Shown: in pieces, positions 61,285 through 64,000 of the stretch
Position numbering within the stretch: position 1 is the first letter of the stretch
Layout: each line of letters opens with the position of its first letter
Assembly (NCBI RefSeq): GCF_039521925.1
Contig: NZ_BAAACY010000022.1
Span: 6,352-70,351 of the forward strand
Source: Virgibacillus salarius
Lineage (GTDB): Bacteria > Bacillota > Bacilli > Bacillales > Amphibacillaceae
Length of the DNA stretch: 64,000 nucleotides
Reading direction: 5' to 3'
Made by a program: the position numbers and the translations under genes
The notes under the pieces: generated by a model
The model's database searches: none
Seen by the model: the letters and a program-made list of their open reading frames with translations, nothing else
What the model was told of the DNA's origin: nothing

Positions 61285-62058
61285 ATGGGAAAAGAGAGAC
61301 TGGTTAATTACCTCAATCAATTACAAAATGAAAATAAAAATCTTTTTGTACCCTATATCATGGCTGGTGACGGTGGACTGAATAAGCTAAAGGAGCGTAC
61401 GTTGTTTTTGCAAAATTGCGGTGTAGCTGCGATAGAAGTTGGGATTCCCTTTTCTGACCCTGTCGCAGATGGACCAACGATACAGAACGCTGGAAAACGA
61501 TCACTTGATAATGATACGACGTTAACAGCAGTGCTAGAAGAACTCGAATCCTTTAAGGATGAGCGTACCGTACCAATAATTATTATGGCATATAGTAATC
61601 CTATATATCGGTATGGTATTGAACGCTTTGCTGCATCCTGTGTTCATGCTGGGATAGATGGACTAATTATACCAGATCTCCCACTAGAGGAAGAAAAAAT
61701 GGTAACAGATGCGCTCCAACAAAGTTCTGTTGCATTCATTCGGCTGGCAGCGTTAACTAGCTCTAGGGAGCGAATTAAAACGTTGGCTCATCGGTCAGAA
61801 GGGTTTCTTTATGCCGTCACCGTTACAGGTACAACAGGGGTAAGAACATCTTATGAAACTAAAGTAAAGACATATCTACACCAACTAAAACAACAAAGCC
61901 CTGTTCCTGTTTTAGCGGGGTTTGGCGTGTCCACTAGCAAACAAGCAAAAGAGCTTAGTTCTTATTGCGATGGCGTTGTTGTTGGAAGTAAGATTGTCGA
62001 CCTTTTTCACGAAGGAAAAACAGAAGAAATTAAACAACTGATCCAAGCAAGTATTTAA
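61285..62058 (+). CDS. trpA: Tryptophan synthase alpha chain
   Basis: Retro-aldol subunit cleaving indole-glycerol phosphate and channelling indole to TrpB, 257 residues. The catalytic Glu and Asp lie in AIEVGIPFSDPVADGPTIQ (about 49-67), with YIMAGDGGL near the N-terminus and TGTTGVR and LAGFGVSTSKQAK phosphate-site segments. It is the last gene of the operon and is followed by a terminator. Confidence 0.96.
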   Translation: MGKERLVNYLNQLQNENKNLFVPYIMAGDGGLNKLKERTLFLQNCGVAAIEVGIPFSDPVADGPTIQNAGKRSLDNDTTLTAVLEELESFKDERTVPIIIMAYSNPIYRYGIERFAASCVHAGIDGLIIPDLPLEEEKMVTDALQQSSVAFIRLAALTSSRERIKTLAHRSEGFLYAVTVTGTTGVRTSYETKVKTYLHQLKQQSPVPVLAGFGVSTSKQAKELSSYCDGVVVGSKIVDLFHEGKTEEIKQLIQASI

Positions 62059-62081
62059 ATAGATCGATCTTCACGTTCTTA

Positions 62082-62121
62082 GCTTGTAGAAAAACCCCAG
62101 TGTTTTCTACAAGCATTTTTT
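62082..62121 (+). terminator. Terminator of the trp operon
   Basis: Perfect 12-bp stem GCTTGTAGAAAA / TTTTCTACAAGC, then ATTTTTTG, 24 nt past the trpA stop. Confidence 0.88.
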
Positions 62122-62321
62122 GTGCGTGGTGTGAGTGAACGCCCGCGTCTTCCCCGTAAAAACCACACTGTGTGATCTCGGATCGCCCGCTTTCTACAGG
62201 ATAAGGGAAGGCTTCTGTAGCCTTCTGTAGCTATACATCGCAAGCAGAAAAAGCACTCTTCTTTTTCAAGGAATCTCCTAGTATTCGCAGCGCTTCACTG
62301 AAAGGACATTCCTTTAGCATT

Positions 62322-62522
62322 TTATTTTCCTCTACGCTTACGAGCCCTTTCGTAGACCTCTTGGCTTATTTCTCCACGCTGATAGCGCCTCTCTAAAAGC
62401 TCGAGGGAATCACTCTTCAGATTGTTTTTGGCACGAAAGCGAATAATAATTACGATAATGATAAGTACTAAGCCAATTGACAACCAAAAACGAATGGTTG
62501 GATCAATAAAAACTGTATACAT
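62322..62522 (-). CDS. Small membrane protein with SHOCT domain
   Basis: 66 residues: one transmembrane helix (about 11-28) and a C-terminal SHOCT-type segment, LELLERRYQRGEISQEVYER. SHOCT domains are short oligomerisation modules of unknown exact role. The stretch between it and the trp terminator (62122-62321) shows no further gene. It has no obvious partner, and its promoter is unclear. Confidence 0.75.
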   Translation of the reverse strand: MYTVFIDPTIRFWLSIGLVLIIIVIIIRFRAKNNLKSDSLELLERRYQRGEISQEVYERARKRRGK

Positions 62523-62687
62523 TTAACCACCTCTACCCTATTTGCTTTATTTTAAATATCATTCCAAGAGAACATTCATTTCATTCTCTAATGTAGCTAC
62601 TAATATTTTGAAAATACCATGTGAATACTTATATATTTTTTATATTTATCCATACTACGTAACCAGAAGATTATGAGGAGGCCTTTT

Positions 62688-63383
62688 ATGGTGGTATATA
62701 TTGGGAAAATCATTATGTTATATCTCCTTACCATTATCATCATTCGACTAATGGGTAAATCAGCCTTTGCTCAATTAACTGCACATGATTTAGCCGGTGT
62801 TTTTTTCGTTGTGTCACTAGCTGCTGGTCCTCTAGTTACAAATAGCTTCACGAATGCAATAACAGGCCTTCTTGTTATTGGTACAATTCATATTATCCTT
62901 TCAAAGCTTACACTTGTTAATTGGTTAAATAAATTTTTTATCGGTCAGCCAACAATTGTCATCAAACATGGAAAACTAATTAAAGCTAATCTAAAGCGCT
63001 CTCATTTCACCTTAACTGGTTTATTGTCAAGTATTCGAGAAAAGGGGTATTCCGATATATCCAATATAGACTATGCCATTATTGAACCTAGTGGAGAAAT
63101 CAGCATCCTTCTAAAACAAGAATTTTCACCTGTCACTCCAATGCACTTAAACATGGAAACGAAATACCAAGGTCTACCAATAGCTGTCATTATCGAAGGA
63201 ACCGTACAATATCATAATTTGCAGCTTATGAACAAAAGTGAACAATGGTTAAAAAATAGGCTAGAAGCTGTTGGTTATCCAGACCAAAAAACAATTTTTT
63301 ATGCTGCTGTTCGTGATACAGATCATTTATTAACCATTGATAATGGTAGTGGCATCCTTGAAGTGCATCAACAAGGAAAATAG
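62688..63383 (+). CDS. DUF421-family membrane protein (YetF-like)
   Basis: 231 residues: about three N-terminal transmembrane helices with IIIIRLMGKSAFAQLTAHDL (the conserved MGKR/K..LT.fD region), then a cytoplasmic DUF421 domain containing GKLIKANLKRSHFTLTGLLS and IDYAIIEPSGEISIL. Several paralogues occur in sporeformers; some are linked to germination or envelope functions. The ATG at 62688 follows GAGGAGG; an ATG at 62673 overlaps that site. Confidence 0.85.
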   Translation: MVVYIGKIIMLYLLTIIIIRLMGKSAFAQLTAHDLAGVFFVVSLAAGPLVTNSFTNAITGLLVIGTIHIILSKLTLVNWLNKFFIGQPTIVIKHGKLIKANLKRSHFTLTGLLSSIREKGYSDISNIDYAIIEPSGEISILLKQEFSPVTPMHLNMETKYQGLPIAVIIEGTVQYHNLQLMNKSEQWLKNRLEAVGYPDQKTIFYAAVRDTDHLLTIDNGSGILEVHQQGK

Positions 63384-63465
63384 CCTCCATAATACAGCAG
63401 GTATTTGCTTCCTATTATTTTTTTAGAGCTTATTGTCAATGCTAAGAGAGAGGGAGGTGTGTGAA

Positions 63466-63621
63466 ATGGCAAAAGATGTGCTTTGCGAAGTAAACAATTG
63501 CACGTATTGGGGCGAAGGAAATGTTTGTAATGCTGATCGAATCTACGTGGTTACGCACAAACAAACGAAAGCAAAAACAACGGAAGAAACGGATTGTAAG
63601 ACATTTGTCGCCAAAAGCTAA
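63466..63621 (+). CDS. DUF1540 small Cys-rich protein
   Basis: 51 residues with four conserved Cys: VLCEVNNCTYW, NVCNADRIYV and TDCKTFVAK. The DUF1540 pattern suggests a metal-bound knuckle; the function is unknown. The ATG at 63466 has GGGAGG upstream; the longer frame to 63433 has no ribosome site. Confidence 0.85.
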   Translation: MAKDVLCEVNNCTYWGEGNVCNADRIYVVTHKQTKAKTTEETDCKTFVAKS

Positions 63622-63746
63622 GCATCTACACCTCTAGAGAAGAACAAGTATGACCGAGGATGTCCATATAATTCGTTTAGATACAGCAACTGGATTAATG
63701 AGACTCCCTGTTATTTATTTTTGTCATAAACAGTTTGGTTTCTATC

Positions 63747-63895
63747 TCACTGATTGTTCGTACCACAAGGGTATGACCTAGGCCTTTGAACCAATCGGAC
63801 ATTACATTAACTGGCAGTAGACCCCCTATTTATCCATAATGGCTTCCCTTTATTGCTGGAAGCGGGGGCTTACTGCCAATTATTTGTGGGATAAA
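63747..63895. repeat. Repeat family C copy (5'-truncated, long-hairpin subtype)
   Basis: Starts in the middle of the first hairpin (CACTGATTGTTCGTACCACAAG) and ends AATTATTTGTGGGATAAA. It lies 24 nt before repeat A copy 4. Confidence 0.7.
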
Positions 63896-63919
63896 CTTGC
63901 TTTTTCATTTGTCTCTAAT

Positions 63920-64000
63920 TAAGAAAAACTGAGCAAAATTCGCTCCGTCCTTATCACTAAATGCTCAGATTTACGCTTCCTCTAGTAGCTATTATGGAAT
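63920..64000. repeat. Repeat family A copy 4 (cut by window end)
   Basis: TAAGAAAAACTGAGCAAAA and on, matching the first 80 bp of copies 1-3. The rest lies beyond the window. Confidence 0.8.

Noticed and set aside
62122..62321. Possible small RNA between trpA and the SHOCT gene
   Set aside because: Somewhat GC-richer, but I could not define a convincing promoter, terminator or conserved fold.

Overview
The window is AT-rich DNA of a Bacillota genome. The gene families (spore cortex hydrolase, PrsA/SurA-type lipoprotein, YclNOPQ-type siderophore uptake, GlpT, HisZ with short HisG, type 2 IPP isomerase), T-box control of trp and AAGGAGG-type ribosome binding sites point to Bacillaceae. An ectoine-type ABC importer at the left edge and dense families of interspersed repeats suggest a halotolerant, spore-forming genus such as Virgibacillus or Oceanobacillus. 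The genus is an inference.

Layout. 1-2583: end of an ectoine/hydroxyectoine importer operon (ehuB partial, ehuC, ehuD, ehuA). 2946-5688: murB, a DUF915-type lipase-like hydrolase and hisJ on the minus strand. 5799-13402: a complete histidine operon hisZ-G-D-B-H-A-F-IE-C, divergent from hisJ, with a consensus promoter and no T-box. 13671-21506: a SurA-like lipoprotein, a MITE carrying an IS remnant, the Fur-boxed yclNOPQ operon, a DsbA-like oxidoreductase and a metallo-hydrolase. 22385-25454: fni (isoprenoid synthesis) and glpT with a cre site and a terminator leader. 25657-28742: a membrane protein divergent from a TetR regulator plus small alarmone hydrolase operon, then rsgA. 28984-36000: aldo-keto reductase, an ABC-F protein with an upstream leader-peptide attenuator, a LysM/GH18 cortex hydrolase, a GNAT protein and a chemoreceptor. 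36574-48954: DNA repair (tag), sulfurtransferase, pepT, MFS, VanY-type carboxypeptidase, HD protein, fructosamine-kinase-like protein next to a DUF2269 gene broken by a repeat, a PTS EIIC protein, nitroreductase and ddl. 49753-54721: a probable spore-surface locus with Cys-rich secreted-looking proteins, a coiled-coil protein, a JAMM metalloprotease and a 47-residue basic peptide. 54788-62058: trpEGDCFBA behind two tandem tryptophan T-boxes. 62322-63621: small SHOCT, DUF421 and DUF1540 genes.

Repeats shape the whole window. Four families recur: A (about 570 bp, four copies), B (about 170-200 bp, four copies), C (about 50-205 bp, ten copies or remnants) and D (a TIR-bearing MITE, two copies). 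Family B begins directly after the T-tract of a rho-independent terminator in all four copies, always in the same orientation relative to that terminator. Family A has cleanly split a DUF2269 gene. Two A copies sit directly beside B copies.

Functionally, the window holds complete His and Trp pathways. hisC is in the his operon rather than trp, and trpG is in the trp operon rather than in folate. It also holds osmolyte, iron and glycerol-3-phosphate uptake and cell-wall precursor steps (murB, ddl). No tRNA, rRNA, CRISPR array or prophage was seen. Starts were re-chosen from ribosome binding sites where the longest reading frame looked over-extended. All family assignments come from recognising sequence motifs by eye, without database searches.
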